Shown piece after piece: positions 50,372-59,153 of a stretch of 64,000 nt of DNA. This DNA comes from Porphyromonas gingivicanis JCM 15907 (GTDB lineage Bacteria; Bacteroidota; Bacteroidia; Bacteroidales; Porphyromonadaceae). The stretch spans positions 1 through 64,000 of the forward strand of contig NZ_BAKX01000001.1 of the NCBI RefSeq assembly GCF_000614585.1, given 5' to 3'. A program made the translations under genes and the position numbers. Each line of letters begins with the position of its first letter. Position 1 is the first letter of the stretch. The notes under the pieces were generated by a model, which did not search any database, was not told the DNA's origin, and saw nothing but the letters and a program-made list of their open reading frames with translations.

Positions 50372-51247
50372 ATGATTACAGTATTTACCCCAACCTTTAA
50401 TCGGGCTTATATCATTGGAAAGCTTTATTCCTCTCTTTACAATCAAACTTCAAATAATTTTGAATGGATAATTGTTGATGACGGCTCTTCAGACAACACA
50501 CGAGAAAAGATAACGGACTGGGAAGCAAATTCTCCCTTTCCGATACGATATTTTTGGCAACCTAATGGTGGAAAACATAGAGCTATTAATAGAGGAGTAA
50601 GAGAGGCTAAAGGCGAAGTCTTTTTTATAGTTGATAGTGACGACTATCTTGTGCCTAATGCTATAGAGGAGATTGAAACTCATTATAAAGCTATTGGAGA
50701 TGATGGTTCGATTGCAGGTGTAATTTTAACTAGGCTTTTTCCTGATGGAAAGAGAATAGGAGGAGATGTTAATTTTGAATCATTGCTCTCTACTGTAACA
50801 AATTTTCGTTGTAATCTTGGCGTAAAGGGAGATCTTGCAGAAACGGTTCGAACCTCTGTAATGAAACAATTCCCTTTTCCTGATATCCCTCAAGAAAAAT
50901 TTTTCCCAGAAGCATTTTTGTGGTACTCTATAGACAAGGATCATAAGTTTTTATTTGTAAACAAGGGAATATACGTAACAGAATATCTTCCAGATGGCTT
51001 AACTAATAGAATTAAGAAGATATTGAGAGAAAGCCCGATTGCTTCAACAATGGCTTATGCGGTGATGGTCAAAGGAGATAAACCTTTTTTTTTCAAGCTT
51101 AAAAATAGTATTTCCTATTGGAGATATTTTATGCATTCGTGGGGAAAAGTACATCCTCAAAGACTTTCTAACTCCTTACTATCTATATCTACGTTCCCTT
51201 TAGGTTTCCTTTTGTTTCTTAAGGATGTTATTCTGAATAAAAAATGA
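50372..51247 (+). CDS. Family 2 glycosyltransferase
   Basis: 291 aa. ITVFTPTFNRAYIIGKLYSS, IVDDGSSDNT, PNGGKHRAINRGVREAKG and VDSDDYLVPNA are the GT2 motifs. Related to GTs that build surface polysaccharides; specificity unknown. Its last codon overlaps the start of the next gene by 4 bp (ATGA). Confidence 0.92.
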   Translation: MITVFTPTFNRAYIIGKLYSSLYNQTSNNFEWIIVDDGSSDNTREKITDWEANSPFPIRYFWQPNGGKHRAINRGVREAKGEVFFIVDSDDYLVPNAIEEIETHYKAIGDDGSIAGVILTRLFPDGKRIGGDVNFESLLSTVTNFRCNLGVKGDLAETVRTSVMKQFPFPDIPQEKFFPEAFLWYSIDKDHKFLFVNKGIYVTEYLPDGLTNRIKKILRESPIASTMAYAVMVKGDKPFFFKLKNSISYWRYFMHSWGKVHPQRLSNSLLSISTFPLGFLLFLKDVILNKK

Positions 51248-52319
51248 GAATATTGCATATTATAACATCTCTTCATACAGGAGGTGCAGAGAAGTTACTT
51301 GTGGATTTATTACCCTTGTTAAACACAAGAGAGGTAACAGTAGACTTGCTTTTACTGAATGGAGAGGAAACTCCTTTCTGGGGACAACTGAAAAAGAGTG
51401 GTGTCAAGATTTTTACTTCTCAACAAGGGCTTTCTGTTTATAATCTTAGGCATATATTTTTAATTAGAAGAATGATTAGGAAGTATGATATAGTACATAC
51501 TCATAATTATTCTCCCCAATTATTTGCAGCTATTGCAAGTATAGGTATTCCTGTAAAACTTATTACCACGGAGCATAGCACTTCTAATCGTCGAAGAGGA
51601 AATATCTTATTTCGTTTATTAGACATTTGGATGTATAGTCGCTATGATAGAATTATTTGTATTTCAGAGCAAGTTGATAAACATCTTCGGCACCACCTAA
51701 AATGGGATGACGAAAGGATAATAGTAATACACAACGGCATTAATTTGGAAAGGTATGCCTCTGCTTTGGAGCTGGAAGAAATGGTGAGAGAATATGCTGC
51801 CTACAAGAGAGTTTGTATGGTAGCTGGATTTCGTCCAGCAAAGGATCACGAGACTTTAATCAAAGCTTTTGCTTGTTTACCCAACGACTACATATTATTC
51901 TTAGTTGGTGTGGGAGAGACAATGGGTCGTTGTAAAAAAATGGTGGAGGACTTAGGACTTTCTAAACGAATCCATTTTTGGGGAGTGCGTACAGATATTC
52001 CTGAGATTATGAAATCAATCTCTTGTTTAGTATTATCTTCTCATTGGGAAGGCTTTGGGTTGGTAGCGATTGAAGGAATGTCAGCTGGTGTTCCAGTTAT
52101 TGTAAGTAACGTTTCTGGACTCTCTGAGGTTGTCGGAGATGGAGCAGTACTATTTCCCAAGGGTGAACATAAATGTTTGGCAGAGACCATACGTAATCTA
52201 TGTGAGAATGAATCTTTTAGACAAAACAAAATAGAGAAAGGAAGCTTAAAGCCCAAAAATATGACATAAAGGAGATGGTAAGAGCGTATAATCTTACATA
52301 TAATATTGTTATGAACTAA
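51244..52319 (+). CDS. Family 4 glycosyltransferase, frameshift near the end
   Basis: GT-B fold. ITSLHTGGAEKLLVDLLP at the N-terminus binds the acceptor side. The C-terminal donor domain has VAGFRPAKDHETLIKAFA and the EGFGLVAIEGMSAGVPVI motif with the catalytic glutamates. The frame breaks at 52248-52250; restoring one A reads SLKAQKYDIKEMVRAYNL and extends the protein by some 16 residues to 358 aa. Most of the enzyme is unaffected. Cytoplasmic glycan assembly; donor unknown. Confidence 0.9.
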
Positions 52320-52362
52320 GAAGAGATTGGCTCATATAGAAGAATATAAAATTTGGAGTAAA

Positions 52363-53511
52363 GTGAAAAAGTTATTTAGAGTTGCAACCATTGCTGGCTC
52401 TTTAGGTTTGCTAAAAGGACAGCTGCATTTTTTGTCTTCTTATTATGATGTAATAGCCGTTGCCAGTGGACCAGAGCGATTAAAACAAGTAGAAATAGAA
52501 GAAGGAGTACGAACAGTGGACATTCCTATGGAGAGAAAAATCTCTTTGTGGAGAGATTGCAAATCTTTATTTCGTCTTATTCGTCTATTTAGAAAAGAAA
52601 AACCTTTCATAGTACACTCCATAACACCGAAAGCAGGTTTACTATCTATGATAGCAGCAAAAATAGCGAGAGTACCTGTTCGTATACATACATTTACAGG
52701 CCTTCTCTTTCCTACATCTGTGGGAATAAAAAGAACTATCCTTATCATAACAGATAAAATCACTTGTTGGTGTGCCACAGAAATAATTCCAGAGGGGGAA
52801 GGGGTAAAAAGAGATCTTATTACTCATAGGATTACGAAAAAGCCTCTTTCTGTAATAGCCAATGGTAACGTGAATGGTATTGATTTATCTTACTTTGCCC
52901 CCTTCTCTTTTTCTCTTGAGAACAGAGAATCCAAACGAACAGAATTAGAAATCAAAGAAGAAGACTTTGTTTTTGTTTTTGTAGGTCGTTTAGTAAGAGA
53001 TAAGGGTATCAATGAGTTAATTGTTGCTTTTAGAGATTTAAATCTCCCAAAGACAAAGTTATTGTTGGTGGGGCGTTATGAAACAGAATTAGATCCTCTC
53101 AAATCAGAAACCATGGAGGAAATAAAAGACAATCCAAATATAATAGAGGTAGGATGGCAGAATGATGTGCGCCCCTATCTAATGATATCAGATGCTATGG
53201 TGTTCCCAAGTTATCGAGAGGGTTTCCCTAATGTTGTAATGCAAGCAGGGGCTATGGGCTTACCCTCTATTGTAACGGATATCAATGGATGTAATGAAAT
53301 TGTTGTAGAGGGTAAGAATGGTTTGATAATCCCTCCAAGAGATGAAGGGGCTTTACGAGAGGCAATGCTAACGATGATACAGAATGCAACGCTTAGGGAG
53401 ACTATGACTTTTCAAGCACGCCCAATGATAACTTCACGTTATGAACAAAACATTGTATGGGATGCCCTCCTCGAAGAATATAGATTGTTAGAGGCTAAAT
53501 TGAGAAAATAA
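52363..53511 (+). CDS. Family 4 glycosyltransferase
   Basis: 382 aa from the GTG at 52363, chosen because the GGAG before it resembles a ribosome site and because KKLFRVATIAGSLGLLKGQL is the usual N-terminus; the TTG at 52327 would add 12 unrelated residues. Motifs: HSITPKAGLLSMIAAKIARV, FVGRLVRDKGINELI, and EGFPNVVMQAGAMGLPSIV. This layout is that of PglA-like GT4 enzymes that often follow a PglC-type initiating transferase, which is the next gene. Confidence 0.87.
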   Translation: MKKLFRVATIAGSLGLLKGQLHFLSSYYDVIAVASGPERLKQVEIEEGVRTVDIPMERKISLWRDCKSLFRLIRLFRKEKPFIVHSITPKAGLLSMIAAKIARVPVRIHTFTGLLFPTSVGIKRTILIITDKITCWCATEIIPEGEGVKRDLITHRITKKPLSVIANGNVNGIDLSYFAPFSFSLENRESKRTELEIKEEDFVFVFVGRLVRDKGINELIVAFRDLNLPKTKLLLVGRYETELDPLKSETMEEIKDNPNIIEVGWQNDVRPYLMISDAMVFPSYREGFPNVVMQAGAMGLPSIVTDINGCNEIVVEGKNGLIIPPRDEGALREAMLTMIQNATLRETMTFQARPMITSRYEQNIVWDALLEEYRLLEAKLRK

Positions 53512-53518
53512 GAAGTAT

Positions 53519-54133
53519 ATGTACAACCATTTTTTGAAACGAGTATTGGACTTCTTCGGGGCATTGCTGGGCATAGTTTTTCTTTCTCCTCTTTTGCTCA
53601 TAGTAACTGTGTGGTTGCATTTTGCCAATAAGGGGGCAGGGGCTTTTTTCTGTCAAGAGAGACCTGGTAAAGGAGAGAAAATATTCAAACTCTATAAGTT
53701 TAAGAGTATGACCGATGAACGAGATGCAGAGGGAAATTTATTACCCGATGCAAAGCGTTTGACTAAAGTCGGTCGATTTGTTCGCAAAACTTCGATTGAC
53801 GAATTGCCACAGCTTTGGAATGTTTTGAGAGGAGATATGTCTTTAATAGGTCCAAGACCTCTTTTTGCACGTTATCTTCCTTTTTATACAGAAAGAGAAC
53901 AATTACGCCATACGGTTCGGCCTGGAATTACAGGATGGGCTCAGGTAAATGGACGTAATTATGTAAAGTGGAATACTCGCTTGGAATTAGATGTACAGTA
54001 TGTTGAAAATGTATCTTTCTTTTTAGATTTAAAGATTTTGTTTATAACAATACTGAAAGTTTTTAGAAGGGATAATATAAGTGTTGTTCCTTCTTCTATA
54101 CCATTGGATATTGAAAGGAAAAAGCATATATGA
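53519..54133 (+). CDS. Initiating sugar-phosphate transferase (PglC-like, monotopic)
   Basis: 204 aa, the short form of the bacterial sugar transferase family. One N-terminal hydrophobic hairpin (FGALLGIVFLSPLLLIVTVW), KLYKFKSMTDERD, RKTSIDELPQLWNVL with the catalytic Asp-Glu, GDMSLIGPRPL and PGITGWAQVNGRN. It moves a phosphosugar from UDP-sugar to undecaprenyl phosphate, starting each repeat unit. Together with the acetyltransferase and aminotransferase genes that follow, the first sugar is probably a di-acetamido sugar like bacillosamine. Confidence 0.93.
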   Translation: MYNHFLKRVLDFFGALLGIVFLSPLLLIVTVWLHFANKGAGAFFCQERPGKGEKIFKLYKFKSMTDERDAEGNLLPDAKRLTKVGRFVRKTSIDELPQLWNVLRGDMSLIGPRPLFARYLPFYTEREQLRHTVRPGITGWAQVNGRNYVKWNTRLELDVQYVENVSFFLDLKILFITILKVFRRDNISVVPSSIPLDIERKKHI

Positions 54134-54683
54134 TAGTATTTCGTTTTTTAGAAGAAAAGGATTTACCTCAACGAGTTGAGTGGATGAATGATGAGCGCAT
54201 TTGGCGAACTATGAGATATGAACGCCCTATAACTCTTGAGAAAACAATAGCATGGTTTGAAAAGAATCAAACTAATCTGAATCGTTTAGATACAGTTGTT
54301 GAAGTTGATGGAGACTTGCCGTTATGAATGGTTTAACAGATCGTAATGAGCATGGTATGGCTCGCTCATACACGTTTGTAAATCCCGACTTAAAAGGTAA
54401 GGGATTAGGTTCATTGTCCTTATCTCTAAAGTGTGGAACAGGTTTTTATCTTTGGGGACTTAGAAAGATATGGACTTATTTAGATTTTGATAATGAAATA
54501 TCTCAAAAACTATGTGAGCGAGTAGGATTTATCCGAGAGGGATTATTGAGAAAAGAGGGTTTCCGAGATAATGAATATTTTGATCTACTTTATTATGGGA
54601 TGTTAGAACCTGATTTTGATAGAGATAGATTCGAAAAATATATGTCTGAGTGTGATAATAGAGTTTGGAAAGCGTTGAAGTAA
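54130..54683 (+). CDS. GNAT acetyltransferase, frameshift
   Basis: 184 aa after restoring one A at 54324 (GTTATG to GTTAATG). FRFLEEKDLPQRVEWMNDER, then TLEKTIAWFEKN and the acetyl-CoA loop LKGKGLGSLSLSL match the RimJ/PseH side of the GNAT family. PseH-type enzymes N-acetylate amino sugars, which fits the neighbouring PLP aminotransferase. Start overlaps the PglC-like gene by 4 bp; the end overlaps the ATP-grasp start by 1 bp. Confidence 0.82.
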
Positions 54684-55699
54684 TGAATATACTATTCACT
54701 TGCGTTGGTCGACGAAATTATTTGTTGAGTTATTTCCGTGAGGTTATCTCTACAGATGATTTGCTATATGCTACCGATATGCAACTCTCTGCACCTGGTA
54801 TGCAAGAAGCTGATAGGACATTTGTAGTGCCTCCTATATACAGCTCGGATTATATTTCTACTCTTTTGCATATTATTAGAGAGGAGCACATAGACGCTGT
54901 AATATCTTTGAATGATTTGGAGCTCCCTATATTGTCTAAACACAGAGCTCAAATAGAAGCTTGTGGGGCAAAACTATTGGTCTCAAATGAAAGAGTTATT
55001 GATATCACTTTTGATAAACTCAAAACAGCAGAGTTTCTTTCATCAATAGGACTCAATACACCCGCTACTTATGTGTCGAAAGACGATTTTATACAAGGAG
55101 TGCACCATGGTGCAATAGATTATCCAATTGTCGTAAAACCTCGGTGGGGTAGTGCCTCTATAGGGATAGAGTTTCCTGAGAATGAAGAGGAGTTCCTGCT
55201 GGTAGAACGTTTGTCTCGGATGAAATTAGAGCGAACGATTTTGAAAACAGCTAGTTCTGAGCATATGGATAGAGCAATACTGTTTCAAGAGAAAATAGTT
55301 GGTAAAGAGTATGGCATGGATATCCTCAATGATTTTGAGGGAAACTATGTAGGAACTTTTGTCAGAGAAAAGTTGTCTATGCGAGTAGGAGAGACAGACA
55401 AGGCAACTTCTGTAAAAGATGAACGTTTTGAACGTGTCGGGGAGACTATCTCGAAGCATCTGAGACATATTGGCAATTTGGATTGCGATGTTTTGGAAAA
55501 AGATGGGGAGCTCTACGTTTTAGAGCTTAACCCTCGCTTTGGAGGGGGGTATCCTTTTTCTCACGAAGCTGGAGCTAAGAGTGTAGCTTGTTATTATGAG
55601 TGGTTAAAAGGAGGGACGAACATAGATCAATACCTTAACTACAAGGCTGGGCTTTCTTTTGCTAAATGTGACCGTCTTTTACAGATAAAAGAAAAATAG
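54683..55699 (+). CDS. ATP-grasp family protein in the glycan operon
   Basis: 338 aa from the ATG that overlaps the previous TAA. Rossmann-like N-terminus NILFTCVGRRNYLLSYFREV, then the ATP-grasp core: YPIVVKPRWGSASIGI (ATP lysine and glycine loop, about 150) and the metal-binding LELNPRFGGGYPF (about 290). Resembles carbamoyl-phosphate-synthase-like ATP-grasp proteins. Such enzymes form amide or peptide-like bonds from a carboxylate and an amine with ATP. In this place it may attach an amino acid or other acid to a sugar amine or uronic acid; that is inference. Confidence 0.83.
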   Translation: MNILFTCVGRRNYLLSYFREVISTDDLLYATDMQLSAPGMQEADRTFVVPPIYSSDYISTLLHIIREEHIDAVISLNDLELPILSKHRAQIEACGAKLLVSNERVIDITFDKLKTAEFLSSIGLNTPATYVSKDDFIQGVHHGAIDYPIVVKPRWGSASIGIEFPENEEEFLLVERLSRMKLERTILKTASSEHMDRAILFQEKIVGKEYGMDILNDFEGNYVGTFVREKLSMRVGETDKATSVKDERFERVGETISKHLRHIGNLDCDVLEKDGELYVLELNPRFGGGYPFSHEAGAKSVACYYEWLKGGTNIDQYLNYKAGLSFAKCDRLLQIKEK

Positions 55700-55710
55700 C
55701 AGATGAACTC

Positions 55711-56856
55711 ATGGAAAAGAAAAGGATATGGCTATCACTTGCCGAGATGGGCGGTGAGGAGCAGCGATTTATAAAGGAGGCTTTCGATACCAATTGGGTT
55801 GTTCCTTTGGGGCCCAATGTGAATGGGTTTGAAGCGGATCTTAGAGCTTATCTTTGCGACTCTCAAAAGTATGTGGTGGCTTTAAGTGCTGGTACAGCTG
55901 CTTTGCATTTAGCTTTGATTATGCTGGGGGTGGGTGCTGGAGATGAGGTTATCTGCCAAAGTTTTACTTTCTCTGCCTCTGCAAACCCGATTGTTTATCA
56001 AGGGGCAAAGCCCGTTTTTGTGGATAGCGAATCCGAAACTTGGAATATGTGTCCTAAAGCTTTGCGGCAAGCTATCGAGAGTCGCATTGCTCAAACAGGT
56101 AAAAAACCTAAAGCGATTATTCCCGTTCACCTCTATGGCATGCCTGCTCAGATGGACGAAATACTCCAAATAGCTCAGGAATATCAAATCCCCGTGCTTG
56201 AAGATGCTGCCGAAGCAATAGGTTCTACATATAAGGGTAAGTATTGCGGTACATTGGGAGAATACGCAGCACTCTCTTTCAATGGCAATAAGATGATTAC
56301 TACTTCCGGAGGGGGAGCTTTGGTGTGCCCCAGAGAGTCATCGGCTCAGAGAGTAATGTTTTATGCTACTCAGGCAAGAGACAACGCACCCCACTATCAG
56401 CATAGCCATATTGGTTACAATTATAGGATGAGCAATATCTGTGCCGGTATAGGGCGTGGGCAAATGTTGGTATTGGAAGATCACATTGCTAAACGTAGAG
56501 AGAATCATCGGTTGTATCAAGAGTTCTTGTCTGGTGTAAAAGGAGTTCGGATTATGGACAACCCATCCGAAGATTTTAAGTCTAATTTTTGGTTGACTTG
56601 TATTGTGATAGATCCCAAAGAGGCTAGTTTTGACAGAGAGCAGGTGCGCCTTGCTTTAGAGGCAGACAATATAGAGAGTAGACCTCTATGGAAGCCGATG
56701 CATTTACAGCCTGTTTTTGCCGATTACCCTTTCTACGGAGATGGTACCAGTGAGGCTCTTTTTAATGATGGATTATGTTTACCCAGTGGCTCTCTTCTGC
56801 AAAGAGAAGATATAGAGCGAGTTTGCAATGTTATCCGAGGGCTGATGAAAAGATGA
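55711..56856 (+). CDS. DegT/DnrJ/EryC1/StrS PLP aminotransferase (PglE/PorR-like)
   Basis: 381 aa. WLSLAEMGGEEQRFIKEAFD opening, VALSAGTAALHLAL, LEDAAEAIGSTYKGK and SFNGNKMITTSGGG with the PLP lysine in the asparagine-lysine pair, and RMSNICAGIGRGQ. It converts a UDP-4-keto-sugar to a 4-amino sugar. In P. gingivalis, PorR is a member of this family needed for anionic LPS. Last gene of the operon, before a strong terminator. A PglF-type dehydratase for its substrate is not in the window. Confidence 0.92.
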   Translation: MEKKRIWLSLAEMGGEEQRFIKEAFDTNWVVPLGPNVNGFEADLRAYLCDSQKYVVALSAGTAALHLALIMLGVGAGDEVICQSFTFSASANPIVYQGAKPVFVDSESETWNMCPKALRQAIESRIAQTGKKPKAIIPVHLYGMPAQMDEILQIAQEYQIPVLEDAAEAIGSTYKGKYCGTLGEYAALSFNGNKMITTSGGGALVCPRESSAQRVMFYATQARDNAPHYQHSHIGYNYRMSNICAGIGRGQMLVLEDHIAKRRENHRLYQEFLSGVKGVRIMDNPSEDFKSNFWLTCIVIDPKEASFDREQVRLALEADNIESRPLWKPMHLQPVFADYPFYGDGTSEALFNDGLCLPSGSLLQREDIERVCNVIRGLMKR

Positions 56857-56877
56857 AAAATAATACAGCCAATAAAG

Positions 56878-56916
56878 AGAGGTCGTATCTGTCTGAGAAG
56901 ATGCGACCTCTTTTTT
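56878..56916. terminator. Terminator of the glycan operon
   Basis: AGAGGTCG(T)ATCT / AGAT(G)CGACCTCT stem with T6 after it on the plus strand; the minus strand is also T-rich and can serve the convergent LRR gene. Confidence 0.88.
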
Positions 56917-56970
56917 ATTAGTAATGGTAGAAAAGAACTTATACAGAGGGTGTGTAAAAGTCTTGACCTA

Positions 56971-57908
56971 TTATTTCGTGTGGAGGACTTTGCGAGTGGC
57001 TCCGTTGCTCAGTCGGATGATGTTTACTCCCTGTTGTAACTCCGCAAGGCGACGCCCTTCTACACTATAAATAGCTACTATAGAGGCCTCCTCTTCTGCA
57101 AGTACATCCTCTACGGGCACTTCTGCTCCTCCTACATAATCAGACCATCCGAAGCCTTTCCACTCCTTAGCTATCCATCCTTTGGCTCTAGCGTTGGCTA
57201 CTTGTCTTTTAGAGCAGGCATTTGTTTCGTTACCTCTACTGTTGTTGATAATGCCCAATGTACCTAAGGAAGAGGAACTGCGATGGGGAAGAGAGGCAAT
57301 AAGTCTATCCATAGCACCACCTCGAAGATTATTGTTCGAGCAGTTGATTACATTTAAGTTGGGATTTTTGGAGAGATTAAGGCTCGAAAGTTTGTTGTTG
57401 GCACAAGTAATCCCCGTTAGCTTTGCATTGTTCGAGAGGTCTATTTGAGAGAGTTCGTTCATCGAAGCCCAAAGCTCTTTAAGCCCAGTAGCTCCCGAGA
57501 TATTCAAGGAGCGGAGGCGATTGTAGGAGCAGTTGAGCATGATCATTCCTTTATTAGACCCTGCATGGAGTTGTGTAAGCTGATTGTCTGTACATTGCAG
57601 TATAACGAGAGTTGTGATTCGTGATAAATCCAGTACTGTAATGTTTTGGTTGTTACAGTGTAATTCGGTGATTGCACCTGTTAGAATGATTTTGCCGTTG
57701 CCATCGGTTATGCGATAATTTCTTCCCGATTGATGAGTGCTCCCGTAACATTGACATTGCCACTTGCCATAATCTCCAGCTCGATAATTTCGCCTTTTCT
57801 TTTGTTTGTCGTCAAGGAGATTTGATTTTGTGCTACAATGTTTGTAGCGGTGAGCATTGCAACAACGGCGATGAGCATACGCAATAAAAAGAGGTTTTGT
57901 TTTTTCAT
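56971..57908 (-). CDS. Secreted LRR protein, small paralogue, frameshift
   Basis: Start at the ATG at 57908 gives a clear signal peptide (LFLLRMLIAVVAMLTATNIVA-Q; written from the sixth residue). The frame breaks at 57719-57721; restoring one A reads INREENYRITDGNGK and gives 312 aa. Six or seven Cys-containing LRRs follow (LDLSRITTLVILQCTDNQL style). The C-terminus, IVAIYSVEGRRLAELQQGVN and then ATRKVLHTK, resembles the last half of a T9SS sorting domain but is shorter than in the 811-2838 protein. Function unknown. Confidence 0.78.
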
Positions 57909-58274
57909 ATTCTTCTATCATACAAATGTTTAAGTCGCCTCATTTACTAAGGTTTTTAGGGAAAGTCCTTGGTAGGGGCTTTGCAATCTTGGAAAGTAAG
58001 CGGTGCGACTTCTTTTTTTGCTCGCCAAAAGTAGTTTTTTTCCTCTTATGTAATAATATTTTGTCAGTCGCTTAATCCTGTAGATGATTCGGAAGAACCC
58101 CCATCTGCGAGAACATCAAGATTTGAGATGTGAACAGAGAATAACTGTCATCAATCTTTTCTTCATAACTTATCTGTTGAGTTAAAGCATTTATTCTTCG
58201 CTATATCATAGCTAATTGGATCTATTCTTTCTCGAATATACTGCCTAATTGATTGACAAGTTCCAGGCGGTAAA
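57909..58274. other. Intergenic upstream of the small LRR gene
   Basis: Holds the -7 box at 58026-58033. Nothing else recognised. Confidence 0.5.
58026..58033 (-). promoter_or_regulatory. -7 box for the small LRR gene
   Basis: TACTTTTG on the minus strand; leader about 110 nt. No clear -33 box. Confidence 0.45.
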
Positions 58275-58425
58275 CTACCCGTCCTCATACAAGAGCTTTT
58301 GATTGCCCTTGAGGCTTAGAATGTAGTCAGCTTCTGACTGGATGATCTGCTCTGCAATGTTGGTACTAGAATATCGCTCAATTTATACTTGCAACGACCT
58401 ATACCACGTGGATCTTCTTCCGTTA
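58275..58425 (-). mobile_element. Relic of an ISAs1-family transposase
   Basis: On the minus strand, one frame (about 58415-58367) reads EDPRGIGRCKYKLSDIL, which matches the N-terminal DPR...YxLxxIL pattern of ISAs1/H-repeat transposases. Another frame (about 58375-58275) reads IAEQIIQSEADYILSLKGNQ, the GADYxLxLKGNQ core motif, then LLYEDG and a stop. The two motifs are normally some 150 residues apart, so the middle is deleted and the frame shifted. No terminal repeats were found. Nonfunctional. Confidence 0.65.
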
Positions 58426-58632
58426 GAAAAATAATCTTCTACATCCATAATCCAAGGATAGCCCTATTTTGATGCGGTTGCCCTGTATTTAGAGTCGAAA
58501 TAGTACTTTGCAGGAGCTTTTTTAGTAACTTTGATCTGGTAGGAGATGCTCTACCTACTGCGGTGTAGTTGATCTCTCTCTTTGCTATGATGATTTTAGA
58601 GGAAGGAAAAGTTTGAACAATAAGGACTTTTT
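58426..58632. other. Intergenic, nothing recognised
   Basis: May hold more decayed insertion-sequence DNA, but I cannot support it. Confidence 0.4.
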
Positions 58633-58904
58633 ATGGCACTAAGTACATTTCTCTCTCAGCTACTTTTAGATGTAGCTTTGGCTATACCGATAGCTGTAGT
58701 TCTCTTTTTATTGTTGCGCTATTTGCGACGTAGGTATAGGGCGAGGGTACTTTACTTAGCCTCTTGTTACTTGTGGTACTCGCTATCCTTATGATAGTGT
58801 TTTTCTTTGTGGGTGTGAAAAACTATGCTCTTCTTTCTGCCAATGCTTTAAGTGGAGGTTATCTATTGAATGAACTCAACCGGGGTAAGTGGAAAAGGGT
58901 ATAA
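58633..58904 (+). CDS. Small two-helix membrane protein, frameshift, hypothetical
   Basis: From the ATG at 58633 the protein reads MALSTFLSQLLLDVALAIP and a first hydrophobic helix (IAVVLFLLL), then a basic RYLRRRYRAR stretch. Restoring one G at 58745-58747 continues into a second helix (LLSLLLLVVLAILMIVFFF) and a polar tail (LLNELNRGKWKRV), 90 aa in all. Length becomes a multiple of three after repair, as in the other broken genes. No family recognised. The basic loop between helices suggests it faces the cytoplasm. Confidence 0.5.
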
Positions 58905-59153
58905 TCCTTTGTTCCAAAACCATCCGAGTAAACTCTGAAAACCATAGACCCTTTTTGTAGTTCAGACGGAAGGTTGCTATCCTTAGAACGGAATCTTTGT
59001 ATCCATCTTATATACTCTGTTCGAGAAATTAATGAAGAATAGAGTTATTAACCTCCTTTTTTGTATCCAAAATACACTATTTTTATGCCCGAATGGGAGC
59101 CTATGTAGTAGGTCCTCGGTGTATATTGTATAAAAAGACATAAAGGATAGATT

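Noticed and set aside
56940-56965. Third copy of the dispersed repeat (ACAGAGGGT match)
   Set aside because: Only 9-10 matching bases; not above chance.
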